Assembly: GCA_015075305.1 (NCBI GenBank)
Contig: JABTUS010000001.1
Coordinates: 434,001 to 498,000, forward strand
Reading direction: 5' to 3'
Source of the DNA: Opitutaceae bacterium
Lineage (GTDB): Bacteria; Verrucomicrobiota; Verrucomicrobiia; Opitutales; Opitutaceae
Length of the DNA: 64,000 nucleotides
The notes below the pieces were generated by a model. That model made no database searches, was not told the DNA's origin, and was given only the letters and a program-made list of their open reading frames with translations. The stretch's first letter is position 1, and every line of letters starts with the position of its first letter. Below are positions 35,777 through 45,473 of the stretch, in pieces. The position numbers and the translations under genes were made by a program.

Positions 35777-38506
35777 CTAGGCTGAAACACCCAGCAGTCC
35801 ACGGGTGATCTGGAAATGGCTGAAGCCGAGGGATGTGCAGGCCGTGGTGTAGTTTCCGGCGATCACACCGGCAATGCGGCCCGTGATCAACTCGAGGTCG
35901 TGCTTCACATCGATCGCAAGCAGGCCATCCGAATAGTCCCTGGAGCCTTCCGCTGCCCCCCCGGTCCCGTCGAACTGAAGCACCGGGACCAGGGGATGCC
36001 CCTCTCTTGGGTGTATTGAAACGGCGGATACAGCAAGATTGGCTCCGCATGCTCCGAGTCCGGCAAGGTTTTCCGAGAAGTCCGTGCTTTCCGTCGCGAC
36101 AATGTGCAGTCCTCGTTCCCGGCTGCACTGCCCATGGCTCAGACTCGCCGCGACTCCCGCCCCCAGTATCCTTCGCAGGCGCGTCGCCGCCATGAGCAGC
36201 GGATCCGATTCCGGCACAAGCACCGTCCCGCCTGCAGCCACTGCGCCCAGCACGAATTCAGCCAGGCTTTCATAGCACGCCTCATCCAGCCCGGCAACCG
36301 ACTGCACCGCGATCGAGAGCAGTCCGATGCCTCCATTCGCCGCCACCGGCCCCGCCATGATTTTCAGGCGCCGCTCAAACCAATCCCCAACCTTTCCCAG
36401 TGCGCTGTCGATGCCGCCGTCAAGTTGAACACTCGCCCAGCCAAATTGACTTGGTTCCATCCCGGCAGACTCCAGGTGGCGGCGCATCACGTCGTTTGGA
36501 ATCTTTTCACATCCGTGTTCAAGAAAAAGCGCCGCCGCCACATTGGGATGGGTGGCATAGCCGAGATACGTTCGAAGCAACCGCTCATGCATGGAGGCGC
36601 CTCCGTATCCGCAGCCCTCCGTATGCTGCGGCGCGACGAAGCGGGAAATGCCCTGCGGCCGCCCCAGGCCGGCCGCATTCATCCGCTCCGCCGCCATTCG
36701 CGCCACCTGCGTCGAGCAGAGACTTGTTGGAAACACGAGCCCCACCCGTTCGGTCGCCCAGGTGTCATGCCCGCGTGGATACACTTTTACTGTGACTTGA
36801 GGCAGTTCCACGGGGCGATGAGCCGTCGCAAGCCGCGCCGCGTCACGGCCAAGAACCGCCCTGCCCGCCGGTTCGGGCCTCGATTGCAGCTCCGGCAGCC
36901 GCGATGCGTCGGTCTGACGCCAGTTTCGCCAGATCGACACCTGGGAGTGCCCCGCAATCTCGCCCTTTGTCTTTTCACCCGAGGCAGTCGCCACCACAAG
37001 ATCCAGGGTCTCCGCGGTCAGCGCCTCCATGCTCTCCCCGTCGAGATAGCGCCCGGCATTCACATCCATCTCATGGATGAGCAGCTCATGCCTGCGTGTC
37101 GTCGTCGTCAGCTTGATCGTCGGGACAAAGGGGAAATTCGTGATCGAGCCGTTTCCCGTCACGAAGAGGAACAGGTTGCAGCCCGAGGCCACCTGGCCCG
37201 CAATGCCCTCGAGATCGTTGCCGGGACTGTTCATGAAATGGAATCCAGGCCCGGGTGCGGGTTCGCCGTACTCGATGACATGCTCCACGCGGGAGCGGGG
37301 GTCCTTCTTGTGGGCGGCACCGAGGGACTTCAGGACAATGTTGTACAGCCCCCGGAGCTTGTTTCCCGCCGACGGGTTGGCTTCCGCAGTGACTCCATGC
37401 CAGGCAAGCCGATCCTTGAAACGTTCAATCGTCCTCAACAGCGAACGCGCCGTATCGATGTCGCGCACCGACCGCAGCATGTAGCTTTCGGCTCCCACCA
37501 ACTCGTCCGTTTCGCACAGAACTCCCGCTCCGCCGTTGCGGATCACTTCATGAACAACAGATCCCGCGAGCGGGTTTCCCGAAACGCCGGAGAACGCGTC
37601 GCTTCCCCCGCACTGCAGCCCAATCGTCAGTCCGGCGAGCGGCTCCCGCGTCCGGCGGGCCGAGGCCACGAGCGCGATGCATCCGCGCACCCATTCCTCA
37701 ACCTCCGCATAGCCGGCTTTCACTCCGCCCTGAAGCGAAACGAACCGGTGCGGCACATGATCCAGCCCGCCGCCCTCCGAGCGCATGAAATGCTTCAGCG
37801 TGCGATTGTTCACGGGCTCCACCCCGAAATCGACCGCGACGATCGCGCCAACATTCGGATGCAGCATGAATCCAGAGAGGGCGCGATGAATCTCGAGCAC
37901 GTTGTTCGGCGCTTCCACCCCGCCTCCCTCGGTATGCGAGACGGCGACTATGCCGTCGACACCAGCATGAGCCCCTGCAAGCGGCTGGAGGCGAGCAGCA
38001 ATCTCACGCGCCGCACTGGCTGTTCGCGACGTTGTGCCAAGGATGACGATGAAGTTCCTCGTTCCCACGCCACGGGATCCACCGCGGCGGTAGCCCTGGA
38101 AGGTTCGCCGCTCCGGAGCCAATTCCAGCGGCGGAGCGGGAGAAAACGATCGTTCATCCAGGACGAAGGGTTCTATCTCATCCAGGAAGTTCGCCTGTGA
38201 TGGAATCTTCCCTGTCACCTCCCGGGAAGCCAGCGCCCGGATCATCGAGTCATTGCAAACATAGTCCCCAGGAGCGATCGCCCGCATTGCCCGGCCGAAG
38301 GGCAGTCCCCACGAGAGCAGTTTCCCGCCCGGTGCAATTGCTCGGACAGCGAATCGATGACCCTCAAGGACCGTGTGGTGAATCGTCATCACAACCCCAA
38401 AAAAGTCGATCACGCCACCGGCCTCGATGCGCCGCGTGGCGATGGCCACATTGTCACCTTCCGCTGCGAGTCGCGCCAGCGACTGAAATTGGAACGGCTC
38501 CATCAT
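35777..38506 (-). CDS. Double-length UxaA/GarD-family sugar-acid dehydratase
   Basis: A 909-aa protein related to altronate and galactarate dehydratases. An N-terminal SAF-like region (EGDNVAIATRRIEAGG) is followed by a complete UxaA-type body with GSRGVGTRNF, GLQCGGSDAFSGVSGNP and SITNFPFVPTIKLTTTT. A second, partial catalytic copy follows from about residue 620 (VAPQHTEGCGYGG, GYATHPNVAAALFLEHGCE). The first copy has HTEGGG where the second has the usual HTxGCG, so the cysteine site lies only in the second copy. Usual UxaA is about 500 aa. The tandem ATGs at 38506/38503 start near the domain. The gene lies 67 bp downstream of a LacI regulator, which likely controls it. Substrate unknown, a hexarate or hexonate expected. 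Confidence 0.8.
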   Translation of the reverse strand: MMEPFQFQSLARLAAEGDNVAIATRRIEAGGVIDFFGVVMTIHHTVLEGHRFAVRAIAPGGKLLSWGLPFGRAMRAIAPGDYVCNDSMIRALASREVTGKIPSQANFLDEIEPFVLDERSFSPAPPLELAPERRTFQGYRRGGSRGVGTRNFIVILGTTSRTASAAREIAARLQPLAGAHAGVDGIVAVSHTEGGGVEAPNNVLEIHRALSGFMLHPNVGAIVAVDFGVEPVNNRTLKHFMRSEGGGLDHVPHRFVSLQGGVKAGYAEVEEWVRGCIALVASARRTREPLAGLTIGLQCGGSDAFSGVSGNPLAGSVVHEVIRNGGAGVLCETDELVGAESYMLRSVRDIDTARSLLRTIERFKDRLAWHGVTAEANPSAGNKLRGLYNIVLKSLGAAHKKDPRSRVEHVIEYGEPAPGPGFHFMNSPGNDLEGIAGQVASGCNLFLFVTGNGSITNFPFVPTIKLTTTTRRHELLIHEMDVNAGRYLDGESMEALTAETLDLVVATASGEKTKGEIAGHSQVSIWRNWRQTDASRLPELQSRPEPAGRAVLGRDAARLATAHRPVELPQVTVKVYPRGHDTWATERVGLVFPTSLCSTQVARMAAERMNAAGLGRPQGISRFVAPQHTEGCGYGGASMHERLLRTYLGYATHPNVAAALFLEHGCEKIPNDVMRRHLESAGMEPSQFGWASVQLDGGIDSALGKVGDWFERRLKIMAGPVAANGGIGLLSIAVQSVAGLDEACYESLAEFVLGAVAAGGTVLVPESDPLLMAATRLRRILGAGVAASLSHGQCSRERGLHIVATESTDFSENLAGLGACGANLAVSAVSIHPREGHPLVPVLQFDGTGGAAEGSRDYSDGLLAIDVKHDLELITGRIAGVIAGNYTTACTSLGFSHFQITRGLLGVSA

Positions 38507-38572
38507 GGGCGGATCGACGCGGGGATCTTCGACTCCATGGACCGGCGAAGGATTGCACCGCAATCTCTCATC

Positions 38573-39640
38573 CTAGCAGCGCTCCCGCGCACTCGCATGG
38601 TTCGTTGATTCCCTCAAGTGCTCATCGAACTCCAGTTCGACCCGTTCCTCTCCTGAACCGGGCGCCCAAAGGCGCCGGATGAGAAGGTCCGCCGCAGACA
38701 ATGCGAGGTCCTGATGCGACGCTCCGACGCAGGACAGGGGGGGATTGAAAAACCGGGAGATTGCGTAGTCTCCGACGCCAATGACGGCGACATCCCCGGG
38801 AACCACTCGTCCGGTTCGCGCAAACGCGTGATACGCGCCCAGCGCCTCCCCGTCCGTCACCGCGTAAAGCGCATCGAAATCCGCGCCCCTCTTCAGGCAG
38901 GACACCATGGCCGCAGCCGCGGATTCCTCCGAAAGCGCCTTTGCGACAATTTCAGGGGCACGTCGCCCGGTCAGACGCTGCGACGCCTCCAGAAACTCGT
39001 TCACCCTCATGCGGGTGATCTGAGTCAGAGGGCTGCCATGCAGCACGGCGAGCCGGCTCCGCCCGGCCTGCACAAAAATTTCCGCAGCCCGGGTTCCGCT
39101 TCCCGGGCGCTCCATGACGCTCGCGTACCCGGGTATCGCGCGGTTCACAAGCACAGTGGGATAGGGCAGCTTCGTGTTCGCGAGGAACGCGTCGTCCTCC
39201 ATGGTGGTGTTCGTGATGACGGCGGCATTGAAGTGATCCCCGCTCAGCAGCCCGGGAAGCTCCGCAAGTTTGCCCGCCTCAAACATGCCGATCTGCAGCA
39301 GGTAGGAAACATTCGCGCGCACGCCGGCCCTGCCAGCCGCCTCCCGCAGCCCCGCAACAAAATGGTTCACAAGCAGCAGCGGGGCCTGGTGGCTCGTGAT
39401 CAGCGCAAGCACGATCGTCTGCCGCATCTGCGCACCCGTCCTCAGCCTGCGCGCTCCGATGTTCGGCAGGTAGCCCAGCCTCGCAGCCGCCGCCCTCACC
39501 TTCAACACGGTCTTTTCTGAAATGCGCCGCTCCTCGTGGCGATTGTTGAGGACCGAGGATACGGCGCCGATCGAAACACGAGCCGCCTTCGCGATGCTGC
39601 AGACGGTGACGGGAGGTTTTTCCGCAGTCCTTTCCTTCAT
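38573..39640 (-). CDS. LacI-family transcriptional regulator
   Basis: A 355-aa repressor. The N-terminal HTH with hinge is clear (VCSIAKAARVSIGAVSSVLNN, then KVRAAAARLGYLPN), followed by a periplasmic-binding-protein-like effector domain (HFNAAVITNTTMEDD, DFDALYAVTDGEALGAYHAF, VAVIGVGDYAISRFFNPPL). ATG 39640 was preferred over an in-frame GTG at 39661. It sits directly upstream of the UxaA-type gene on the same strand and probably senses that pathway's sugar or sugar acid. No operator can be named with confidence. Confidence 0.92.
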   Translation of the reverse strand: MKERTAEKPPVTVCSIAKAARVSIGAVSSVLNNRHEERRISEKTVLKVRAAAARLGYLPNIGARRLRTGAQMRQTIVLALITSHQAPLLLVNHFVAGLREAAGRAGVRANVSYLLQIGMFEAGKLAELPGLLSGDHFNAAVITNTTMEDDAFLANTKLPYPTVLVNRAIPGYASVMERPGSGTRAAEIFVQAGRSRLAVLHGSPLTQITRMRVNEFLEASQRLTGRRAPEIVAKALSEESAAAAMVSCLKRGADFDALYAVTDGEALGAYHAFARTGRVVPGDVAVIGVGDYAISRFFNPPLSCVGASHQDLALSAADLLIRRLWAPGSGEERVELEFDEHLRESTNHASARERC

Positions 39641-39676
39641 GCCATCGTGTGGGCCATGCACGACAGCAAAAGAGCA

Positions 39677-41125
39677 TCACCCCGGTTTGGCGAGAACATG
39701 GTAGTTGGCCATGGAGATTCCGCTCATCATGGCGCCAATGATCCCAAGAAAACCCTGATCAGTGCCGCAAAGATAGAGGTTCGAATAGGCCGTCCTGCCC
39801 GACCGAACCTTCTGAGGCGCACCGTATATCGCACCCTCCTCATGCCCTGTGTAGCGACGCACGGTCAGGGGCGTGAACATGTCGGTCGTGACAGTGGCGT
39901 CCTCGAGCAGGCGCGCCCCGGGCTCCGGAAGAAAGCGCATCGCGCTGTGCTGCATCGTGGCGAACCATCGCGCCTTTTCCCGCCGGTATTCATCCACCGC
40001 AAGGCGCTCCCAGGCATGAAAATTCGCCTGGCATGTCACGCGAAGGATGCCTTCGGGCAGGCAATGGTGGTCTGGATACACGAAGTTGTTCGGAAAACAA
40101 ATGACCCCGCTGCGCAGATCGACAGCATCCTTGGGGCGTGCGTAGGTCAGGCGCTCGGAATCGTTGAAAAACACAATGGTGTCGTCCATCCAACCCATTT
40201 CGGCAGGCTGCCTGTCCAGAATGCAGATGGTCTCGGCGAAGGACAACCGCGGGCCCTGCGGATTCGAAGCAGCAACATGACCCGCTGGCCCCGCCTCAGT
40301 CTCCACCAGAGCCTGGGTTTCACTCAGGCCAATCGAACTGATCACATGATCCGCAGTGACCTCCTCGCCCGAATCCAGCCGCAGGGACACCACGCGGTCC
40401 CCGCGTGTCTGGATCCGGCTGACGCCACATTTCATCCTGCGCTCCCCGCCCGCTTCCCGGTATTTTTCCAGAAGCACGCGAAGGATCACGCGCACGCCTT
40501 CCAGTGGCCTCGCAAATCCCTCCAGGAAGATCGCCTTGAACATGATGACAAACTGTCCGAACTCCATGTCGCCGGACTGGGAGCTTCCATAGTACATCAG
40601 GGGGCAAAGCAGCATGTCCTCGAGCAATGGATCAGTGACGTGTTCGCGCAACATCGCGCGCGCGGACCTGGGTGGCGCATCGAGTGAAACGTCGTCATAG
40701 GCGCGAACCAGCGCCACCAGCCGTCGGAAACCGTCGATCTGTGCTGGAAACCGCTCCGCAATTGCCGCCTCCAGCACCATGAAGTCATTTGTGAAGCCAA
40801 GCGAGACCTCGCCGCGCGGTCCGAACGCGATGCGGGACCGCCGCTGCTCGCAGAGGGCGAACTGTTCGCGATCAATCCGGAGCTGCCGCAGCAGTTTTCC
40901 CAGCGGGGTGCCCTTGACGCCGGCGCGAACGAAATTTGTCACGGCATGCAGTCCCACGTCGAACTTCCGTCCCGCAATGCTGTAGAATCCATTGAGCCCG
41001 CCGACGGCATTGTGCCTCTCGAAGATGCACACCTTCCTGCCGAAGTGCGCCAGCCTGATCCCCGCAGCCAGGCCGGACATGCCAGCCCCCAGGATCACAA
41101 CGTCATAATGCGTGCTGCTGTTCAC
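39677..41125 (-). CDS. CrtI-like FAD-dependent oxidoreductase
   Basis: A 482-aa flavoprotein of the phytoene desaturase/retinol saturase type. The N-terminal dinucleotide-binding motif VVILGAGMSGLAAGIRLA and the following FERHNAVGG are typical, as is the C-terminal LYLCGTDQGFLGIIGAMMSG. It starts at GTG 41125. It lies 3' of a ketoacyl synthase and acyl carrier protein pair but beyond a strong terminator (41168-41192), so it has its own promoter or receives only readthrough. Family members act on polyenes, carotenoids or fatty chains; the substrate here is unknown. Confidence 0.8.
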   Translation of the reverse strand: MNSSTHYDVVILGAGMSGLAAGIRLAHFGRKVCIFERHNAVGGLNGFYSIAGRKFDVGLHAVTNFVRAGVKGTPLGKLLRQLRIDREQFALCEQRRSRIAFGPRGEVSLGFTNDFMVLEAAIAERFPAQIDGFRRLVALVRAYDDVSLDAPPRSARAMLREHVTDPLLEDMLLCPLMYYGSSQSGDMEFGQFVIMFKAIFLEGFARPLEGVRVILRVLLEKYREAGGERRMKCGVSRIQTRGDRVVSLRLDSGEEVTADHVISSIGLSETQALVETEAGPAGHVAASNPQGPRLSFAETICILDRQPAEMGWMDDTIVFFNDSERLTYARPKDAVDLRSGVICFPNNFVYPDHHCLPEGILRVTCQANFHAWERLAVDEYRREKARWFATMQHSAMRFLPEPGARLLEDATVTTDMFTPLTVRRYTGHEEGAIYGAPQKVRSGRTAYSNLYLCGTDQGFLGIIGAMMSGISMANYHVLAKPG

Positions 41126-41167
41126 GGGAGAACGTGCATTCGGGGCGCGCCGCCATCAATCACCATG

Positions 41168-41192
41168 AAAAAGGCCGGGGCAATCCCCGGCC
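41168..41192 (-). terminator. Intrinsic terminator after the acyl carrier protein gene
   Basis: On the minus strand GGCCGGGG, a 4-nt loop (ATTG), CCCCGGCC, then TTTTT. It is a textbook rho-independent terminator 28 bp after the ACP stop and upstream of the CrtI-like gene. Confidence 0.85.
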
Positions 41193-41219
41193 GTCAGGAA
41201 GCTCCGCAGCATCAGAGCC

Positions 41220-41483
41220 CTACCCTTTTGCAGCGAGCTCGTTGAACTTTGGCGTGAGATAATCACCGCAGCCATCCAGCGTCGCGAGTTGCGGGTAGTC
41301 CTTCTCAGGAACCTCAATGCCGTGTCGCTTGCGCAACTCCATGACGATGTCGAGAAAGTCCATTGAATCGAGCTGCATCTGGTCGCGCAAACGAAGGTCA
41401 GGCTTGATCTTCGAAAGGTCTTCATCGGGTGCAATGTCGGCGATGATATCGAGCACCACCTGCTTAACTTCGTCTTTTGTCAT
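41220..41483 (-). CDS. Acyl carrier protein
   Basis: An 87-aa acidic helical protein with the phosphopantetheine attachment serine at residue 40 (MQLDSMDFLDIV; most ACPs have DSL). It carries acyl intermediates for the adjacent ketoacyl synthase, which ends 17 bp upstream. Being separate from the fab genes, it is likely a dedicated carrier for a specialised lipid or polyene. A strong terminator closes the unit. Confidence 0.9.
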   Translation of the reverse strand: MTKDEVKQVVLDIIADIAPDEDLSKIKPDLRLRDQMQLDSMDFLDIVMELRKRHGIEVPEKDYPQLATLDGCGDYLTPKFNELAAKG

Positions 41484-41500
41484 GGGCGTGAAAGGTGCAA

Positions 41501-42739
41501 CTATCGCACGAAACGCTTTACAATCAACGTGGAATTTATCCCCAGCATTCCAAACGAGTTGTTAAGAATGGCATCCACCTTTGCAACCGCCCTGGGTTGA
41601 TTCAAAACCAGCCCGGGCAGGGAGCAGGCGGGATCAAGAGCCTCAACATTGATTGTCGGATGAACCACGCGATCCTCGAAGGATGGCAGGTTGCCGGCCA
41701 GCTCGAGGGCGCCCGCGGCACCCATGGCGTGGCCAATGTAGCTCTTGGTGTTGTTCACGGAAGTATCCGGACAGCCTTCGCCAAAAACCGAGCGGATGGC
41801 CTCGCACTCCTGGATGTCGCCCATCGGCGTGGCCGTGGCATGTGTATTGATAATGTGGATATCCTGCGGCTGCATGCCGGCCCGCGCCACCGCCTCACGC
41901 ACGCACTCCGCCTGTCGGCCCGGGTTCGGGAGCACATAGTCGCTGGCATCGCTGTTGACGCAGTATCCTGCGATCTCCCCGTAAATGCGGGCTCCCCGCC
42001 GGAGAGCGTCATCCAGGCGCTCCAAGGTGTAGAGCGCACCACCTTCGGAGATCACAATGCCGTTGCGCGCCTTGTCGAATGGACGCGACGCACGATTGGG
42101 GTCGGGATGATGCGCCAGGGCATTCTGTGATTTGAATCCCGCAAAGATGCCAAACGTGTGTATGCTCTCGCTCACTCCGCCGCAGATCGCGAAATCCACC
42201 TCGCCCAGGCGCAGCATCTGCGTCGCATGTATCAATCCAAGATTCCCCGCGGCGCAGGCGGCCCCGATCGTGTAGGCGGGCCCCGTGGTTCCAAGGTTCA
42301 GGGAAATCTCGCCCGCCGGGTTGTTCGCGACGGTTCGCGGATTGTGATAGTGGGACCAGAACTTCGTGTCATGTCCGAATTTGGAAATCGCATAGATCTC
42401 ATTCTCGGTTTCCACATTTCCGTGCTCGGTGATGCCCACAAACACGCCCGTTCGGTTCTTCGCGATGACCTCCACGCTCAGTCCCGCGTCAGCAAGCGCC
42501 TCGCGCGCACAATAGATTCCGATCGATCCTGCACGCGTGCCCACGCGGACTTCCTTCCGTTTCTGGTGCTTCAGCGGATCATAGTTGCAGACTCCTGCAA
42601 GCAGCGGTCCCATGTAGCGAATCTCGATGCGGGCGATTCGCGCCACTCCCGCCAGGAGATTGCCTCGAAACTCTGCAAGACTGTTGCCGTTCGGGGCGGT
42701 CAGCCCCACCCCTGTGATGACGATGCGCGAAAGACTCAT
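41501..42739 (-). CDS. Beta-ketoacyl-ACP synthase, FabF-like
   Basis: A 412-aa condensing enzyme with an intact catalytic triad: cysteine in GAACAAGN, histidine in NTHATATPMGD and histidine in YIGHAMGAAG, with the conserved lysine just before in NNTKS. The N-terminus (RIVITGVGLTAPNGNS) is typical of KAS II enzymes. It extends acyl chains on the ACP encoded just downstream. No ketoreductase, dehydratase or acyltransferase is adjacent, so the pair either feeds an off-site pathway or is part of a split cluster. It diverges from galE. Confidence 0.9.
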   Translation of the reverse strand: MSLSRIVITGVGLTAPNGNSLAEFRGNLLAGVARIARIEIRYMGPLLAGVCNYDPLKHQKRKEVRVGTRAGSIGIYCAREALADAGLSVEVIAKNRTGVFVGITEHGNVETENEIYAISKFGHDTKFWSHYHNPRTVANNPAGEISLNLGTTGPAYTIGAACAAGNLGLIHATQMLRLGEVDFAICGGVSESIHTFGIFAGFKSQNALAHHPDPNRASRPFDKARNGIVISEGGALYTLERLDDALRRGARIYGEIAGYCVNSDASDYVLPNPGRQAECVREAVARAGMQPQDIHIINTHATATPMGDIQECEAIRSVFGEGCPDTSVNNTKSYIGHAMGAAGALELAGNLPSFEDRVVHPTINVEALDPACSLPGLVLNQPRAVAKVDAILNNSFGMLGINSTLIVKRFVR

Positions 42740-42814
42740 CTCGGATTTTTATAAACAGCTAGCCAACCGGGCCACGGGCGCAATACAAGCCTCCGGTCCG
42801 TATCACCTTTTATC

Positions 42815-43801
42815 ATGAACGTTCTTGTCGTTGGAGGCGCGGGTTACATTGGCAGTCATTGTGTCCGCCAGTTGATTGCCGCGGGGCATCGTCCCGTGGT
42901 CCTGGACAATCTGGTCTTCGGACACGCGAAGGCATTGCCCGGATCGGTGCCACTCAATTGCCATGATCTCGGCGACGAAGATGCGGTCGGTCGCATCCTG
43001 CGTGAGGAACGCATTGATGTGGTCATGCATTTCGCAGCGTTTGCCTACGTGGGGGAATCCGTGACGGACCCTCTCAAGTACTACTTCAACAACGTGGTCG
43101 CAACACTCCGCCTGCTTCGGGCGATGCTGGCCGCAAATGTGAAGCGATTCGTATTCTCCTCCACCTGCGCCACCTATGGCGTGCCGGCTTCCATGCCCAT
43201 CACCGAGTCAACGCCACAGTCACCGATCAACCCCTACGGTCAGACCAAGCTGGATGTCGAGAACGCGCTGAAGGCCCTTTGCCACGCCCATGGACTCAGT
43301 TTCGCCGCATTCCGATATTTCAACGCCGCGGGGGCCGCCGAAGACGGTTCGATTGGAGAGTGCCACAACCCTGAAACACACCTGATTCCCCTTGCCATCG
43401 ACGCCGCCACCGGCCGCCGGGGAGCCTTGCAGGTCTTCGGCAACGACTACCCCACTCCGGATGGAACCTGCCTCCGTGACTATGTGCACGTGGATGACCT
43501 GAGTCGTGCACACATCGCGGTGTTCGACAGGCTCCGCGACGCGGGAACTTCCCTGTTCTACAATCTTGGCACCGGCAACCCGACCTCCGTCCACGAGGTG
43601 ATACGCGCAGTTGGCAGAGCCACTGGAAGAAAAGTGCCGTTCACGATCGCACCGCGCCGCGCTGGCGATCCGCCCGCGCTTTATGCCGACAGCTCCAAGG
43701 CGGTCCGCGAACTCGGCTGGAAGATCCAGCATCCGGATATCGATTCCATCGTCGCATCGGCCTGGCGCTGGCACTCACGCAAACCCGAAGGCTACGCGTG
43801 A
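42815..43801 (+). CDS. galE: UDP-glucose 4-epimerase
   Basis: A 328-aa extended short-chain dehydrogenase that interconverts UDP-glucose and UDP-galactose. Visible are the NAD motif VVGGAGYIGSH, the catalytic serine region FSSTCATYG, the YGQTK motif with catalytic tyrosine and lysine, and RYFNAAGA. Length fits GalE. It diverges from the ketoacyl synthase and converges with the NtrC-type gene, with 25 bp between the stops. It supplies sugar nucleotides for surface polysaccharide or galactose use. Confidence 0.92.
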   Translation: MNVLVVGGAGYIGSHCVRQLIAAGHRPVVLDNLVFGHAKALPGSVPLNCHDLGDEDAVGRILREERIDVVMHFAAFAYVGESVTDPLKYYFNNVVATLRLLRAMLAANVKRFVFSSTCATYGVPASMPITESTPQSPINPYGQTKLDVENALKALCHAHGLSFAAFRYFNAAGAAEDGSIGECHNPETHLIPLAIDAATGRRGALQVFGNDYPTPDGTCLRDYVHVDDLSRAHIAVFDRLRDAGTSLFYNLGTGNPTSVHEVIRAVGRATGRKVPFTIAPRRAGDPPALYADSSKAVRELGWKIQHPDIDSIVASAWRWHSRKPEGYA

Positions 43802-43826
43802 GATCGACGCAGTCGCTGCCAACACG

Positions 43827-45380
43827 TCAAATCTTCAGCGACCACTCGTCGATGCGTTTGCGCAGAGTGGCGCGCGTGATGCCGAGTTTCTCCGCGGCAC
43901 GAAGCTGATTGCCGCCCTCGGTTCGAAGGACGCGTTCGATCATCTCACGCTCGAGCCGCTCGAGAATCGGAGTCGGGCCCTTTGCCAGTTCACGTTCAAG
44001 AAAATCGAGCGCGCGCTGAACCGTCAGCTCCGGTTCGTTCACCGTCCGCACATCCGGGGTGCCGCTGGTTTCCGCCTGCCTGCCCTGCACAGGGTTCCCA
44101 ACGGGGAGGATGTTGTCCGCGGGTCCTGCGGACAGTCGCGCCGGATCCACCTTCGCCAGGCTTTCAGGCGGAAGAGCACCGACCGCGTCGCGCACCTCGG
44201 CGGGCAGATGCTTGAGGAGAATGGTGTCACCCTGCGCAATTACGGCGCTTCGATAGATCACGTTCTCCAGTTCGCGAACATTGCCGGGCCAGCGGTATCT
44301 CACCAGCACGGCCAGCGCCTCTGGCGAAACCTTGCTCACGCGCGCCTTCCTTTGCTTGACGAGGTTCTGCAGGCTGAAGTCGACAATGGCGGGAATGTCC
44401 TCGCTCCGGTCACGAAGTGCCGGCATGCGAATGCGCACGACGTTGAGGCGGTAGTACAAGTCTTCACGGAAGGTTTTCTCCTTCACCATCGCCTCAAGGT
44501 CCTTGTTGGTCGCGGCCAGTATGCGCACATCCACCGAAATCGTTTCGACTCCGCCCACCCTCTGAATTTCCCCCTGTTGGAGGACGCGGAGGATCTTCGT
44601 TTGCGTCGCCAGGGCCATGTCGCCGATCTCGTCCAGAAAGATGGTGCCGCCGTCGCACAGCTCGAATTTGCCCAGCCGCTGGGCGGTCGCTCCCGTGAAG
44701 GATCCCTTCTCATGGCCGAACAACTCGCTTTCGATCAGATTGTCGGGGATGGCCGCACAATTCACCGGGATGAAGGGCTTCGCGGCGCGGTGGCTGTGTT
44801 TCCAGATCGAGCGCGCCACGAGTTCCTTGCCCGTTCCGCTCTCGCCGGTTATCATCACCGTGACATCGCTCGCGGTCACCTGGCCGATGATCTTGAAGAC
44901 ATCCTGCATCACGGGGGATGAGCCCACGATGCCCTCCTTGTAATCCTCGCTGTTCAGGATCGGCTGGTAGCCGCTTGCGGCACGCATGTCCGCGTGGGCC
45001 TGAAGCGCGGTTTCTGAAATCGTCAGCACCTTCTGCGAATCGAAGGGCTTCATGATGTAGTCGAATGCGCCGTACTTCATCGCCTCAATCGCCGTCTGCG
45101 CGGTCCCAAAGGCGGTCATCAGCACGACTATCTGCCTCGGATTCACGGACCGGATGTGCTGAAGGGTCTCAATGCCGCTCATGCCGCCCATCCGAACATC
45201 CAGAAAAATGAGATCGGGAGGCTGCTTCTTCACCATGGCAATGCCCTGCTCTCCGCTGGCCGCCTCGAGGACATTCCATTTCCGCGAGGTCAGCACACGT
45301 GTCAGCGAATAGCGGATCTCCGCATCATCGTCGATGATGAGGATCACCGGGTCATTCGAAGGAGAGGCGGGATCGGACAT
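43827..45380 (-). CDS. NtrC-family sigma-54-dependent response regulator
   Basis: A 517-aa activator with three parts. A receiver domain carries the phosphoacceptor aspartate in [10 protein letters not shown]. An AAA+ domain has Walker A GESGTGKE, the sigma-54 contact loop as GSFTGA (usually GAFTGA) and Walker [13 protein letters not shown] Fis-type HTH closes it ([21 protein letters not shown]). A proline-rich linker of about 70 residues separates AAA+ and HTH. No histidine kinase is adjacent. It lies downstream of the PilT-like gene on the same strand, so a link to pili or surface functions is possible but unproven. Confidence 0.92.
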   Translation of the reverse strand: MSDPASPSNDPVILIIDDDAEIRYSLTRVLTSRKWNVLEAASGEQGIAMVKKQPPDLIFLDVRMGGMSGIETLQHIRSVNPRQIVVLMTAFGTAQTAIEAMKYGAFDYIMKPFDSQKVLTISETALQAHADMRAASGYQPILNSEDYKEGIVGSSPVMQDVFKIIGQVTASDVTVMITGESGTGKELVARSIWKHSHRAAKPFIPVNCAAIPDNLIESELFGHEKGSFTGATAQRLGKFELCDGGTIFLDEIGDMALATQTKILRVLQQGEIQRVGGVETISVDVRILAATNKDLEAMVKEKTFREDLYYRLNVVRIRMPALRDRSEDIPAIVDFSLQNLVKQRKARVSKVSPEALAVLVRYRWPGNVRELENVIYRSAVIAQGDTILLKHLPAEVRDAVGALPPESLAKVDPARLSAGPADNILPVGNPVQGRQAETSGTPDVRTVNEPELTVQRALDFLERELAKGPTPILERLEREMIERVLRTEGGNQLRAAEKLGITRATLRKRIDEWSLKI

Positions 45381-45473
45381 TTGCCATCCAGCCTATCCTG
45401 ATGTGCCGCCGCTTTGCGAGCTCCAGCACCGGATGCCGCGACAAAATTCCGTGCTCCGCGGCAAGAGGCCGGA

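Noticed and set aside
36104-38200. 698-codon open frame opposite the UxaA-type gene
   Set aside because: Basic, low-complexity product with no recognisable motif; an antisense shadow of a high-GC gene.
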